From Algoriphagus aestuarii (GTDB taxonomy: Bacteria; Bacteroidota; Bacteroidia; Cytophagales; Cyclobacteriaceae): DNA of 64,000 nucleotides. The stretch covers positions 408,019-472,018 of the forward strand of contig JAFIDK010000004.1 of the NCBI GenBank assembly GCA_017051695.1, read 5' to 3'. The position numbers and the translations under genes were made by a program. Numbering within the stretch: position 1 is the first letter of the stretch; each line of letters starts with the position of its first letter. Below the pieces are notes generated by a model. It ran no database searches. It was not told where the DNA came from and was given only the letters and a program-made list of their open reading frames with translations. Below, piece after piece: positions 16,743-26,330 of the stretch.

Positions 16743-17624
16743 TTATCCGTAAACTTTCTTCTCCGCTGCCAACAAGGTGTTGTAAAGCAAAGATGCAATC
16801 GTCATTGGCCCGACTCCTCCAGGTACCGGGGTAATTGCAGACGCTTTCTCAGCTACTTCCTCAAACTTCACGTCTCCTACTAATCTAAATCCGGATTTCT
16901 TGCTTGCATCTTCGATTCTGTGGATTCCCACATCGATGACTACCGCTCCAGGTTTTACCATATCTGCAGTTACGAAATGTGGCTTTCCAAGGGCCACGAT
17001 TAGGATATCTGCAGATTTGGCGATTTCTTCCAAGTTCTTCGTACGGCTATGAGTCAAGGTCACAGTGGCATTACCTGGATATCCGTTTCTGGCCATCAGG
17101 ATACTCATCGGGCTACCTACGATATGGCTTCTTCCGATCACTACACAGTGTTTTCCTGAAGTCTCGATTTCATATCTTTTCAAAAGTTCCACAATTCCAT
17201 AAGGAGTTGCAGCCACATAAGCAGGCCAGTTGAGTGCCATCCGCCCCACATTGGCAGGAGTAAAACCATCCACATCCTTCTCAGGCTTGATTTTATTAGT
17301 GACTTTCTCTACAGAAATATGTTTTGGTAAAGGCAATTGTACAATCAATCCGTCTATAGATGGATTTTCATTGATATCCTCCACTACTTTCAACAGTTCT
17401 TCTTCCGACACTGAATCTTCCAAACGAACCAAAGTAGATTCAAAACCGCATTCTTCACAAGCTTTTACTTTTGCACCCACATACGTTTGGCTGGCTCCAT
17501 CATTTCCTACCAGAATCGCCGCAAGATGAGGGGTTTTACCTCCTTCCGCTTTGATTTCACTCACGCGAGCAGCGATTTCGGATTTGATTTCAGAGGATGT
17601 TTTTTTACCGTCAATTAAGATCAT
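16743..17624 (-). CDS. folD: Methylenetetrahydrofolate dehydrogenase / cyclohydrolase
   Basis: Bifunctional one-carbon enzyme converting 5,10-methylene-THF to 10-formyl-THF with NADP(+). The length of 293 is standard. The catalytic Tyr-Lys pair lies in TYVGAK (about 52-57), followed by [11 protein letters not shown] and [11 protein letters not shown]. The Rossmann motif GRSHIVGSP is near 165 and the family signature [12 protein letters not shown] near 265-276. The start ATG at 17624 gives the normal MILIDGKK N-terminus. The sequence immediately upstream is the left inverted repeat of the four-helix-bundle element, which appears to have displaced the native upstream region. Confidence 0.97.
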   Translation of the reverse strand: MILIDGKKTSSEIKSEIAARVSEIKAEGGKTPHLAAILVGNDGASQTYVGAKVKACEECGFESTLVRLEDSVSEEELLKVVEDINENPSIDGLIVQLPLPKHISVEKVTNKIKPEKDVDGFTPANVGRMALNWPAYVAATPYGIVELLKRYEIETSGKHCVVIGRSHIVGSPMSILMARNGYPGNATVTLTHSRTKNLEEIAKSADILIVALGKPHFVTADMVKPGAVVIDVGIHRIEDASKKSGFRLVGDVKFEEVAEKASAITPVPGGVGPMTIASLLYNTLLAAEKKVYG

Positions 17625-17626
17625 AT

Positions 17627-17660
17627 GAATTACGAATTACGATTTGGGATTTACGAGATC
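17627..17660 (+). repeat. Left inverted repeat of the four-helix-bundle element
   Basis: 34 bp made of four heptamers close to ATTTACG and ending in AGATC. It matches the complement of 18135-18168 at 30 of 34 positions. It begins two bases upstream of the folD start codon. Confidence 0.85.
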
Positions 17661-17715
17661 CTTAGGAACTCCAACCCCTTAATTTATAGCACGATCCTTA
17701 AACTCTATTTTAGAA

Positions 17716-18069
17716 TTAGGAGAATCTAGCTGTTTTTATACTTGCAACTACAATAGCTACTAGCTCATCAGCTTCTTTAATAAGCCTTTGGATTTCGGAT
17801 GACAACTCCAAATTGTCATTTATTTCATCCATTACTTCAAGAAAGAATTGACTTTCGTCGGCTTCTTCCTCCACTATTTTCAATTTATTAATAAAATCAG
17901 CCTTCGACTTCGCTCTAGAAACTGCTCTATAATTCGCAGCAACCGAACTAGAACTTCTGATTACCTGGTTTTCATAGCTATTGTACTCTCTGGAATGCGG
18001 CAATTTAGAATACAACCTCCAAACATCAATTGCAAATTGCTTTGTCCTCCTCATCATTACCTGTTTCAT
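17716..18069 (-). CDS. Four-helix bundle protein (S23 / 23S rRNA IVP family)
   Basis: A 117-residue all-helical protein of the TIGR02436/S23 family, first described from intervening sequences in 23S rRNA genes. Family hallmarks are visible: FAIDVWRLYSKLPHSREY, then QVIRSSSSVAANYRAVSRAKSKADFINKLKIVEEEADE and a final amphipathic helix with LIKEADELVAI. The fold is related to the Avd accessory protein of diversity-generating retroelements, but no reverse transcriptase or variable repeat is present here. The gene lies inside long inverted repeats between two unrelated housekeeping genes, which suggests it travels as part of that element. Its function is not known. Confidence 0.88.
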   Translation of the reverse strand: MKQVMMRRTKQFAIDVWRLYSKLPHSREYNSYENQVIRSSSSVAANYRAVSRAKSKADFINKLKIVEEEADESQFFLEVMDEINDNLELSSEIQRLIKEADELVAIVVASIKTARFS

Positions 18070-18134
18070 GGGATTTTTAATTAGAACTAAATCTAAAAAA
18101 CTTACCTATGAAATTACGGGTCGAATTATGATTT

Positions 18135-18170
18135 GATCTCGTAAATCTCAAATCGTAAATCGTAAATACG
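18135..18170 (-). repeat. Right inverted repeat of the four-helix-bundle element
   Basis: 36 bp beginning GATCTCGTAAATC and ending at the base before the lepA stop codon. Read on the minus strand it repeats the ATTTACG-type heptamers of the left arm, differing at four of 34 positions. Confidence 0.85.
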
Positions 18171-19964
18171 TTAATCTAATTTCAGCACCGCCATAAAAGC
18201 CTCCTGAGGTACTTCGACGTTTCCGACTTGCCTCATTCGCTTTTTACCTTTCTTCTGCTTTTCCAAGAGTTTTCTCTTACGGGATATATCACCCCCGTAA
18301 CATTTAGCCAATACGTTTTTGCGCAATGCTTTGACGGTTTCCCTTGCGATGATTTTTTGTCCGATGGCAGCTTGAATCGCGATTTCAAACATCTGTCTTG
18401 GAACAAGTTCTTTTAACTTTTCACAGAGTCTTCTCCCCCATTCATAAGCTTTGTCCCGGTGTACCACTGCTGACAAAGCATCTACAGGTTCGCCATTTAG
18501 CATCACATCCAATCTCACCATATGAGAAACCTGGTAGCCAATTAGTTCATAATCCAATGAAGCATAACCTCTGGAAATGGTTTTCAGCTTGTCAAAGAAA
18601 TCAAATACAATCTCCGCCAAAGGCATGTCAAAGGTCAGTTCCACCCGCTCCGAGGTCAAATAAACCTGGTTTTTGATCTGGCCTCTTTTCTCCATACAAA
18701 GCGTAATCACAGCCCCCACATATTCTGCCGCTGTGATAATGGAGGCTTTGACATAAGGTTCTTCGATATGCTTCATCTTGGTTGGATCCGGCATATCGGA
18801 TGGCGCATTGATTGTCTGGTAAGTATCATTGGTCATGAGCGCCTTAAACTGAACAGATGGCACCGTCGTAATCACAGTCATGTCAAACTCACGCTCCAAA
18901 CGCTCCTGGATGATCTCCATGTGGAGCATTCCCAAGAATCCACACCGGAATCCAAAGCCCAATGCCATGGAGGTTTCAGGTTCCCAAACCAATGAGGCGT
19001 CATTTAGCTGAAGCTTCTCCATAGAAGCTCTCAATTCTTCGTAGTCGGTAGTTTCCACAGGATAGATCCCCGCAAAAACCATCGGTTTCACATTTTCAAA
19101 ACCTTGGATTGCCTTTTCACATGGCCTTTTGATATGGGTAATCGTATCACCGACTTTGATTTCTTTGGCTACTTTTACCCCAGAAATCAGGTAGCCTACA
19201 TTTCCGGCCGACATGGTTTGTTGAGGAATCTGGTTCAAGCCCAAAATCCCAATTTCATCCGCTTCGTATTCTCTTCCTGTATTGACAAATTTGATTTTAT
19301 CGCCTTTACTGAAAGTCCCGTTAAAAATCCTGAAAATAACCTCCACTCCACGGAATGGATTGTAAACAGAATCAAAAATCATTGCCTGTAGAGGTGCATC
19401 CGGATCACCTTTTGGAGCAGGAATCCTGGTCACTACAGCCTTTAGAATATCGTCAATTCCGATTCCTGTTTTGCCAGAGGCCAAAATAATATCTTCACGG
19501 TCACAGCCGATCAGGTCGATCACCTCATCCGCCACTGCTTCCGGATCAGCTCCAGGAAGGTCAATCTTGTTCAAAACCGGAATGATTTCCAGATCATGAC
19601 CAAGTGCTAAGTATAAGTTGGAAATAGTCTGTGCTTCGATCCCCTGGGAAGCATCTACAATCAATAATGCTCCTTCACAGGCAGCTATTGACCGGGAAAC
19701 TTCGTAGGAAAAATCCACGTGCCCTGGAGTATCGATCAGATTGAGTGTATACACTTCCCCTTCATGGGTATATTTCATCTGGATCGCATGGGACTTAATC
19801 GTGATACCACGCTCCCGCTCCAGATCCATATTATCCAACAACTGATTCTGCATATCACGGTCAGCGACCGTTTGTGTTTCCTGCAGTAATCTATCCGCCA
19901 GTGTACTCTTCCCATGATCAATATGGGCGATGATACAGAAATTCCTTATTTTTTGCATATCCAT
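18171..19964 (-). CDS. lepA: Elongation factor 4 (back-translocating GTPase)
   Basis: Ribosome-associated GTPase LepA/EF4, 597 residues as usual. G1 [10 protein letters not shown] is at about 13-22, the switch I region [10 protein letters not shown] follows, G3 DTPGH near 78-82, and G4 NKIDLPGAD near 132. Domains II, III and V follow, then the LepA-specific C-terminal domain with [22 protein letters not shown]. The start is the ATG at 19964; a second in-frame ATG lies two codons later. A TACTTTTG promoter element ends only nine bases upstream, implying an almost leaderless mRNA. The 3' end abuts the inverted repeat of the neighbouring element, and no native terminator is left. Confidence 0.97.
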   Translation of the reverse strand: MDMQKIRNFCIIAHIDHGKSTLADRLLQETQTVADRDMQNQLLDNMDLERERGITIKSHAIQMKYTHEGEVYTLNLIDTPGHVDFSYEVSRSIAACEGALLIVDASQGIEAQTISNLYLALGHDLEIIPVLNKIDLPGADPEAVADEVIDLIGCDREDIILASGKTGIGIDDILKAVVTRIPAPKGDPDAPLQAMIFDSVYNPFRGVEVIFRIFNGTFSKGDKIKFVNTGREYEADEIGILGLNQIPQQTMSAGNVGYLISGVKVAKEIKVGDTITHIKRPCEKAIQGFENVKPMVFAGIYPVETTDYEELRASMEKLQLNDASLVWEPETSMALGFGFRCGFLGMLHMEIIQERLEREFDMTVITTVPSVQFKALMTNDTYQTINAPSDMPDPTKMKHIEEPYVKASIITAAEYVGAVITLCMEKRGQIKNQVYLTSERVELTFDMPLAEIVFDFFDKLKTISRGYASLDYELIGYQVSHMVRLDVMLNGEPVDALSAVVHRDKAYEWGRRLCEKLKELVPRQMFEIAIQAAIGQKIIARETVKALRKNVLAKCYGGDISRKRKLLEKQKKGKKRMRQVGNVEVPQEAFMAVLKLD

Positions 19965-19972
19965 TCTGGGGG

Positions 19973-19980
19973 CAAAAGTA
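19973..19980 (-). promoter_or_regulatory. -7 element of lepA
   Basis: TACTTTTG on the minus strand matches TAnnTTTG perfectly. With a start site 5-7 bases downstream, the leader before the ATG at 19964 would be only about two to four bases. Confidence 0.6.
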
Positions 19981-20318
19981 GTAAAAATTAGGCTTATCGC
20001 TTTTTATTTTTCAGCCTTTCTTGATTGGAGGATTTTGGGGCATTAGTTTTTAAAAAATGTTAAATACCATCCTAGCTTGGGGATTCTTCCACTCAAGACT
20101 TCCCCAAATTGATTCTAGAAAACCACTGCTGACCTTCAAAACTGGTTAAAAATTCCACAATTTTCACCACTTTTTGCCCAATTTGAATTTAGTTCTCAGG
20201 TCTTTCGCTCTGAAAACCAGCTATTACACACCATACACTATCAATTCGAGCCATGGTATGATTATTTCTAAAAGGTTTTTGAAAATGAGTTTTTATTTAG
20301 GATCAACACCTATTAAAC
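19981..20318. other. Gene-free region upstream of the RND efflux operon
   Basis: AT-rich stretch between the divergent lepA and efflux genes. It contains a spaced inverted repeat, TTGGGGA (20077-20083) and TCCCCAA (20101-20107), that could be an operator, and poly-T tracts. No transcriptional regulator gene of the TetR or AraC type accompanies the efflux operon here. I see no supported coding sequence in it. Confidence 0.4.
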
Positions 20319-21476
20319 ATGAAAAACCAACCAATTATTATAAAGAACAGGAAATCATTTGCGAGGATTCTTGTATGCTTGAGCATCAGCTTCGGGATTT
20401 TCAGTTGCGAGGAAGCAGAAGTGGAAGAAGAAGGTATTCCGCTTCCAGTTTTGACTTTGCAAGAAGAAACAGCCGCTATTTCCTATAAATACTTAGGTTC
20501 TATCGAGGGGGTAGAAAATGTGCAGATCCGCCCTCAAGTGGAAGGTATCCTAGAGCAGATTTATGTAGACGAAGGTCAGTACGTAAATAAGGGAGATGTA
20601 TTGTTTAAGATCAACAATCAACCCTACATGGAAGACCTTAAAAATGCATTGGCTAATGTAGACCTTGAAAAGGCAAAATTAAAGAAAGCCAAAACAGAAA
20701 TTGAAAGACTGAGACCCTTGATCGAAAACGAAGTGATCTCCGAAGTAAGAATGGAAACCACAGTAGCCGATTATGAAGTAGCTCAATCTTCCTTAGCGAA
20801 AGCTGAAGCTGAAGCTGCCAATATGCGGATCAACATGGGATTCACGACGATTAAAGCACCTGTAGATGGCTTGATGGGAAGGATCCCAAAATCAATCGGT
20901 AACGTAGTCAAAAAATCGGATTCAGAACCTCTAACTGTATTGTCCAATGTCAGCGAGATCTATGTCTATTTCTCGATGAGTGAGTCGGACTACCTTTACT
21001 TTGAACGAATGAAGAAAGATTCTTCTTCCAGAAAACTGAATCCAGATGTCAAGCTTGTCTTAGCAGATGGAAGTGTCTATGACAAGGTAGGGATGATTGA
21101 TGCCAATTCAGGCCAGATCAACAGATCCACTGGTTCGATTACATTAAGAGCGCATTTTGAAAATCCTGATACACTTTTAAGAACAGGTAATACAGGAAAA
21201 ATCCTGATGGAACAAATCTATCCAAATGCCATTTTGGTACCTCAGTCTGCTACCACTTCGATACAGGATAAGCGATTCATTTTTGTCTTAAACGATGACA
21301 ATACGGTCAGACGTCAGGAAATCAAAATCGAAGGAAGAACAGGAAATGACTTTATCGTCAGTGGAGATGTCCTAAAAGCCAATGACAGAATAGTCACTGC
21401 CGGACTGGATAAATTAAGTGAAGGAGTACTTGTGAAACCATTGGAACAAGGTCGTCTTCTTACTCAAACGAACTAA
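20319..21476 (+). CDS. RND efflux periplasmic adaptor (membrane fusion) lipoprotein
   Basis: Periplasmic adaptor of a tripartite RND pump, 385 residues. The signal peptide ends in a lipobox with Cys30 (FGIFSC). The lipoyl half-motifs lie around VEGILEQIYVDEGQYVNKGDVLFKI and TTIKAPVDGLMGR, flanking an alpha-helical hairpin (about 115-170). Beta-barrel and membrane-proximal domains follow (PQSATTSIQDKRFIFVL). It resembles AcrA/MexA. It is the first gene of a three-gene operon with the inner membrane pump and the outer membrane channel, but a structured 150-bp gap separates it from the pump gene. Confidence 0.93.
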   Translation: MKNQPIIIKNRKSFARILVCLSISFGIFSCEEAEVEEEGIPLPVLTLQEETAAISYKYLGSIEGVENVQIRPQVEGILEQIYVDEGQYVNKGDVLFKINNQPYMEDLKNALANVDLEKAKLKKAKTEIERLRPLIENEVISEVRMETTVADYEVAQSSLAKAEAEAANMRINMGFTTIKAPVDGLMGRIPKSIGNVVKKSDSEPLTVLSNVSEIYVYFSMSESDYLYFERMKKDSSSRKLNPDVKLVLADGSVYDKVGMIDANSGQINRSTGSITLRAHFENPDTLLRTGNTGKILMEQIYPNAILVPQSATTSIQDKRFIFVLNDDNTVRRQEIKIEGRTGNDFIVSGDVLKANDRIVTAGLDKLSEGVLVKPLEQGRLLTQTN

Positions 21477-21523
21477 CCCAAAATACTTCTGAAACCGCTT
21501 CAGGCCTTTAGGCTTGTGGCGGT

Positions 21524-21570
21524 GGTAAGGAAACCCTTACCGTCTTTTTCCCTTGCATTTAATTCAAGGG
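21524..21570 (+). promoter_or_regulatory. Tandem hairpins between adaptor and pump genes (possible attenuator)
   Basis: Hairpin 1 is GGTAAGG/CCTTACC with a four-base loop, followed by GTCTTTTTC, a weak terminator-like T-tract. Hairpin 2 is CCCTTG/CAAGGG with a nine-base loop. A GC-rich CCGC...GGCGG segment just upstream (21494-21523) can also fold. Such structure inside an otherwise compact operon suggests partial termination or mRNA processing that lowers pump expression relative to the adaptor. Confidence 0.45.
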
Positions 21571-21626
21571 CTGGGAGATCTATTTTGTTTTCCCGAGATA
21601 TTATCTAGGTAAATCCTGATGAACGC

Positions 21627-24600
21627 ATGATTAAAAATATTATTCAAAGACCGGTTTTAGCGCTGGTTATATCGATCCTTCTGATTTTGGCGGGTGCAGC
21701 CAGTATGAGACTGCTGCCGGTAGAAAGATTCCCTGAAATCGCTCCTCCAAGTGTCAGCGTTCAGGTGTATTATCCTGGTGCCAATGCCGAAACTGTAGCC
21801 AATTCTGTACTTCTCCCACTGGAAGAAGCCATTAACGGTGCAGAAAACATGAGTTATATCAACTCTACAGCAACCAATTCAGGTCGAGGTAGATCTACGG
21901 TTTATTTCGAACCCGGCACAGATCCAAACGTCGCTGCAGTCGAAATCCAAAACCGGATTTCTAAAGTGATGGAGCAAATCCCATCAGAAGTAAGAGAAGC
22001 CGGAATTGTGGTTTTAAAAAGACTGAAAGGTTCTTTGATGACAATCAATATCTACAGTGAAAATGGAACCTATGATGAAACTTTTCTGAATGCCTACACC
22101 AGAATGAACATCAGAAGGGAGCTTAAAAGAGTCAGTGGAATTGCAGAAGCTTCGATTTTGAGATCAAGAGATTATGCCATGAGAATCTGGCTAAACCCTG
22201 AGAAACTTGCGCTATATGGACTGACTCCAAGAGAGGTTTTAAATGAAGTTCGAGATCAAAGCTTTGAGGCGGCTCCGGGAAGATTCGGTGAAAATTCAGA
22301 GGAAACTTTTGAGATTGTCCTGAAACACTCTGGCCGATTCAGTGAACCAGAGGAATACGAAAACATTGTCATCAAATCAGAAGAAGATGGCTCTCAATTG
22401 AGGTTAAAAGATGTGGCCAGACTGGAGTTTGGAGCATCCAATTATGCCAGTGAAAACAAGCTGGACGGCAAATCTGCCGTAACCATCGACATCGTACAGC
22501 AACAAGGGGCAAATGCTGTGGAGATCGATAAAGCTGTTCGCGAGATCATGGAAAAACAAGCCAAGGCATTTCCGGAAGGGATGAAATATAAGATCACTTA
22601 CAGTGTTCGTGATCAAATCGATGAATCCATGCATCACGTTCAAAAAACTCTGATTGAAGCATTTGTACTGGTGTTTTTAGTAGTATTTATCTTCCTGCAG
22701 GATTTCCGGGCGACGATCATTACTGCCATTTCCATCCCGGTTTCTTTGATAGGCACATTCTTTTTCCTTCAGGCGATTGGAGCCACGATGAACGTATTGA
22801 GTATGTTCTCGATCGTGCTCGCTATTGGGATTGTGGTCGATGATGCCATTGTGGTGATAGAGGCCATTTATGAAAAAATCCATGAACACGGCATGCATGT
22901 GATCGATGCGGTAAACGCAGCCATGTCTGAAATCACAGGAGCTATTATCTCAATTACCATTGTGATTGCGGCAGTGTTTTTACCTGCCGGGTTCCTGGAT
23001 GGCCCAGTTGGGGTATTCTATAAAGAATTTGCCTTTACGATCATATTTGCGGTATTGATTTCTGCGGTAAATGCTTTGACTCTGGTCCCTGTGCTAAGTG
23101 CACTGATCTTAGGCAAAGACAAAAAGAAGAAAGTCCAAAAAGACAATCTGATCGGAAAAATAAAAGCCTCTAGAGGTGTTTATAAATTCAAGTTTTTCAA
23201 AACTGTAGGTCTTAGAAAATTCGATAAAGTCTTTGACAAATTCACAGTACAATATCTGAGACTAGTCAAATGGGCGATTCTTCGTAGGTGGTGGACCATC
23301 GGAGGTTTGGTAGTTGTTTCAGGCTTGACTTTCTTATTGGCTTCCTCTACCCCCAAAGGATTTATCCCCACAGAAGATGATAACTTCCTGATTTTCTCAC
23401 TGACCATGCCGGAAGGTTCCTCTTTGCACAGAACCAACCAATTGCTCCGTGAAGCTGACTCGATTCTACACAAAGAACCTGCCGTGGCCAGTGTGAACAC
23501 TGTGTCTGGATATAATATTGTAGATGATTCCGAAAGTGCATCCACAGGTTTGGGTTATGTGAAACTAAAAGAGGTCTCTGAGAGAGGCGATATTTCGAAT
23601 ATCAAGGAAGTGGTCAAACATTTGACCGAAAAGCTGAGTGTTTTGAATGAAGCCAAAATCAATATGTACCCAAGACCAACTGTGCAGGGTTTCGGTAATT
23701 TCGATGGGGTGCAGATTGTCCTTCAGGATTATTCAGACGGGGATTTGGCGGAATTTGGCGTGTTAATCAGTGAATTTGTAGCAGAGCTTTCCCGCCAAAA
23801 AGAAATCGAAAAGGCATTTACTTCCTACAACACCAATTTCCCACAATTCAAATTGGACATAGATTACGAAAAAGCCAAAGCCCTCGGTGTATCTGTGAAA
23901 GACATGATGTTTACCATCCAGTCCAATTTCGGCAGAACTCGAGTCGGCGATTTCAACAGATTTACCAGACAATACATGGTTTACATGCAGTCGGATATTC
24001 AGTTCCGTGAAACTCCCGATGCGATTAATTCCATCATGGTCAAAAACAACAAAGATGAGATGGTGCCGCTCAGTTCTTTTGTAAGACTTGAACAAACCTA
24101 CGGGCCAGAGACGGTTTTCAGATACAACTTATACAATGCCGCAAGGATCAACATCACTCCTGCTCAGGGATACAGTACCGGGGATGTAATGAAAATGCTG
24201 GAAAAATTCAGTGAGGATAAACTTCCTGCGAACCTAGGTTTTGAATGGACAGGGATGAGTTTGGAAGAAAAGAAATCGGGTTCGGATACTACCATCATTT
24301 TCATCATCAGTATCATTCTCACTTATTTTATTCTGGCTGCCCAATACGAAAGCTTCTGGCTTCCTATGGCTGTGATTCTCTCTTTGCCTGCCGGTATTTT
24401 AGGAGTATTTGCATCTATCAATTTAGCTGGTATTGACAATAACATTTACGTGCAGGTAGGTCTGATTATGTTGATAGGGCTTTTGGCAAAAAACGCAATT
24501 CTGATCGTGGAGTTTGTCGCCCAGAAAAGAAGATCCGGCTTGCCGGTATTTGAAGCAGTAATTGAAGCCTGTCAATTGAGATTAAGACCGATTATGATGA

Positions 24601-24818
24601 CTTCGTTTGCCTTTACAGCTGGTTTGATTCCATTGATGTTTTCTGTAGGATCTTCTGCCGAAGGTACTAAATCTGTCAGTATTGGTACTGCCGGAGGGAT
24701 GATTTTCGGGATATCCTTGGGTTTGATTTTCATTCCAGTCCTTTCCTATGTTTTCCAGGAATTGCAGGACCGATTCACTTTGAAAGTAAGTAAAAAAGTA
24801 GAAACAGCAGAACAATGA
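21627..24818 (+). CDS. RND multidrug efflux pump, HAE1 family inner membrane subunit
   Basis: Proton-driven drug transporter of the AcrB/MexB type, 1063 residues. It shows the duplicated layout: TM1 near residues 8-28, a large periplasmic porter/docking loop, TM2-TM6, a central cytoplasmic linker, TM7, a second large loop and TM8-TM12. The TM4 proton-relay aspartates are present (GIVVDDAIVVIEAI, about residue 410), as is the GLLAKNAILIVEFV segment of TM10. The N-terminus (IIQRPVLALVISILLILAG) is typical. It overlaps the outer membrane channel gene by four bases (ATGA), so the two are translationally coupled. The substrate range is not predictable. Confidence 0.97.
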   Translation: MIKNIIQRPVLALVISILLILAGAASMRLLPVERFPEIAPPSVSVQVYYPGANAETVANSVLLPLEEAINGAENMSYINSTATNSGRGRSTVYFEPGTDPNVAAVEIQNRISKVMEQIPSEVREAGIVVLKRLKGSLMTINIYSENGTYDETFLNAYTRMNIRRELKRVSGIAEASILRSRDYAMRIWLNPEKLALYGLTPREVLNEVRDQSFEAAPGRFGENSEETFEIVLKHSGRFSEPEEYENIVIKSEEDGSQLRLKDVARLEFGASNYASENKLDGKSAVTIDIVQQQGANAVEIDKAVREIMEKQAKAFPEGMKYKITYSVRDQIDESMHHVQKTLIEAFVLVFLVVFIFLQDFRATIITAISIPVSLIGTFFFLQAIGATMNVLSMFSIVLAIGIVVDDAIVVIEAIYEKIHEHGMHVIDAVNAAMSEITGAIISITIVIAAVFLPAGFLDGPVGVFYKEFAFTIIFAVLISAVNALTLVPVLSALILGKDKKKKVQKDNLIGKIKASRGVYKFKFFKTVGLRKFDKVFDKFTVQYLRLVKWAILRRWWTIGGLVVVSGLTFLLASSTPKGFIPTEDDNFLIFSLTMPEGSSLHRTNQLLREADSILHKEPAVASVNTVSGYNIVDDSESASTGLGYVKLKEVSERGDISNIKEVVKHLTEKLSVLNEAKINMYPRPTVQGFGNFDGVQIVLQDYSDGDLAEFGVLISEFVAELSRQKEIEKAFTSYNTNFPQFKLDIDYEKAKALGVSVKDMMFTIQSNFGRTRVGDFNRFTRQYMVYMQSDIQFRETPDAINSIMVKNNKDEMVPLSSFVRLEQTYGPETVFRYNLYNAARINITPAQGYSTGDVMKMLEKFSEDKLPANLGFEWTGMSLEEKKSGSDTTIIFIISIILTYFILAAQYESFWLPMAVILSLPAGILGVFASINLAGIDNNIYVQVGLIMLIGLLAKNAILIVEFVAQKRRSGLPVFEAVIEACQLRLRPIMMTSFAFTAGLIPLMFSVGSSAEGTKSVSIGTAGGMIFGISLGLIFIPVLSYVFQELQDRFTLKVSKKVETAEQ

Positions 24819-26284
24819 ACCACGCAAAGAAATTACTATTCCTCTTTTTGATTCTGGTGGCAGCGGGCTGCAAAGTGGGTGAAAATTATATCCGACCAGA
24901 AACCAATCTTCCGGATGAGTTTTACGGAAGCGACAAACTTCAAGACAGCGTATTTGTAGGCGATAAAACAATAGCTACCATAAATTGGGAAGAATTCTTT
25001 CAGGATTCCACTCTGAATTCATTGATAGATTCTGCCTTGCTGGGCAACTTTGACATGCAGAAAACAGCCAAGCAGATAGAAATCGCAAATGAAAGTTTTT
25101 TGCAATCCAAGGCCAATTTCTTACCAAGTCTGAATTCCAATCCGGCTCGATTTACTCGTGAGTATTATTCGGAAAATTTCAATAATTACGGTTCCAACCG
25201 ATCCAGAAGGAATCACCCTGATGGGGTTCCCACGACATTATACACTGAAAATTTAGCCTATGCAGTAACACTTCAGGCGAGTTGGGAAGTAGATATCTGG
25301 GGGAAATTACGTTGGCAAAAAGAGGCTGCACAAGCCAAATACATGCAGACCCAAGAATTCCGAAAAGCGGTCCAAACTGCCTTGGTTTCTGAGATTGCCT
25401 CCACCTATTTCAATATCCTGATGCTAAAATCCCAGTTGACTGTAGCACAGCGAAACTATGATCTCAGCCAGAACACTTTGAAAATTGTAGAGCTACAGTA
25501 CGATGCGGGGGAAAACACTTCATTGGCGATCCAGCAAACCAAATCACAGATGTTGCGAGCCAAGGCTTTGATTCCACAATTGGAAAAAGCCTATACCATT
25601 CAGGAAAACCGTTTGAATAACTTGCTTGGCCAGACACCCGGGGCTCTGGAATTAAATGGAGTATTGGATCAGCTTTCATTGGATCATGAATATACCACCG
25701 GTGTTCCAATAGAATTGATCCAAAACAGACCGGATGTGGCGGCGTCTGAATATGAACTTATTGCCACAAACGCCCGTGTGGGAATCACCCAGGCCATGAA
25801 ATATCCATCTTTGACTATCAATGCCGGAGCAGGCTTGAATTCCATGGCATTTGGTTCCGTCTTTGACCCGGTGGGTTCAGGATTTGCACTGCTCAATGGA
25901 GCCTTGTTTCAACCGATCTTTCAGAACAGAAAACTGAAGACCAATCACAGAATAGCGATCAAACAACGTGAAATCGCGGAATTGGATTTCAGGGATAAAG
26001 TGAATACAGCTGTGATGGAAGTTTCCAGTGCTTTGGTGAATATCGAAAAGCTTCAGGAGGAATATGAAATTGCCCAGGAAAGACTGAGAACAACGACCAA
26101 AGGGATGACTGATGCCTTTTTGTTATTTGAAAGCGGTTTCGCCAATTACCTGGAAATCATCAATGCGCAGGAAGATGCACTTCAGAACCAGTTGGAAGTC
26201 GTGCAACTGAAAATGCAATTGGCTTTGGCCAAAGTAGAATTGTACAGAAGCCTCGGCGGTGGTTGGCAGGTTGATGGCGAATAA
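24815..26284 (+). CDS. Outer membrane efflux channel (TolC/NodT family lipoprotein)
   Basis: Outer membrane component of the pump, 489 residues. A signal peptide with lipobox ends at Cys19 (VAAGC). Two repeats of the outer membrane efflux fold follow, visible as alternating long helices rich in A/Q/E/L with the strand segments LAYAVTLQASWEVDIWGKLR and ALLNGALFQPIFQNRKLK. The PDVAASEYEL motif of the NodT class is present near 300. Its start overlaps the pump stop. No terminator follows directly; a dispersed repeat lies 46 bp downstream. Confidence 0.93.
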   Translation: MNHAKKLLFLFLILVAAGCKVGENYIRPETNLPDEFYGSDKLQDSVFVGDKTIATINWEEFFQDSTLNSLIDSALLGNFDMQKTAKQIEIANESFLQSKANFLPSLNSNPARFTREYYSENFNNYGSNRSRRNHPDGVPTTLYTENLAYAVTLQASWEVDIWGKLRWQKEAAQAKYMQTQEFRKAVQTALVSEIASTYFNILMLKSQLTVAQRNYDLSQNTLKIVELQYDAGENTSLAIQQTKSQMLRAKALIPQLEKAYTIQENRLNNLLGQTPGALELNGVLDQLSLDHEYTTGVPIELIQNRPDVAASEYELIATNARVGITQAMKYPSLTINAGAGLNSMAFGSVFDPVGSGFALLNGALFQPIFQNRKLKTNHRIAIKQREIAELDFRDKVNTAVMEVSSALVNIEKLQEEYEIAQERLRTTTKGMTDAFLLFESGFANYLEIINAQEDALQNQLEVVQLKMQLALAKVELYRSLGGGWQVDGE

Positions 26285-26330
26285 TTTATTTGGTTAAACT
26301 CCATTTTGGCAAAAGAAATAACCAAACTCT

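Larger units (their letters stand above)
17627..18170 (-). mobile_element. Candidate miniature element carrying a four-helix-bundle gene
   Basis: About 544 bp enclosed by 34-36-bp imperfect terminal inverted repeats built of ATTTACG-like heptamers, carrying only a 117-codon four-helix-bundle gene. It fills the whole space between the folD start codon and the lepA stop codon without disrupting either. No transposase is present, so any movement would depend on a factor supplied elsewhere or on the encoded protein. Its status as a mobile unit is inference from structure; a target-site duplication is not obvious. Confidence 0.5.

Noticed and set aside
17627-18170. CRISPR array or diversity-generating retroelement at the ATTTACG repeats
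   Set aside because: Heptamers are contiguous without spacers, no cas genes; no reverse transcriptase or template/variable repeat accompanies the Avd-like protein.
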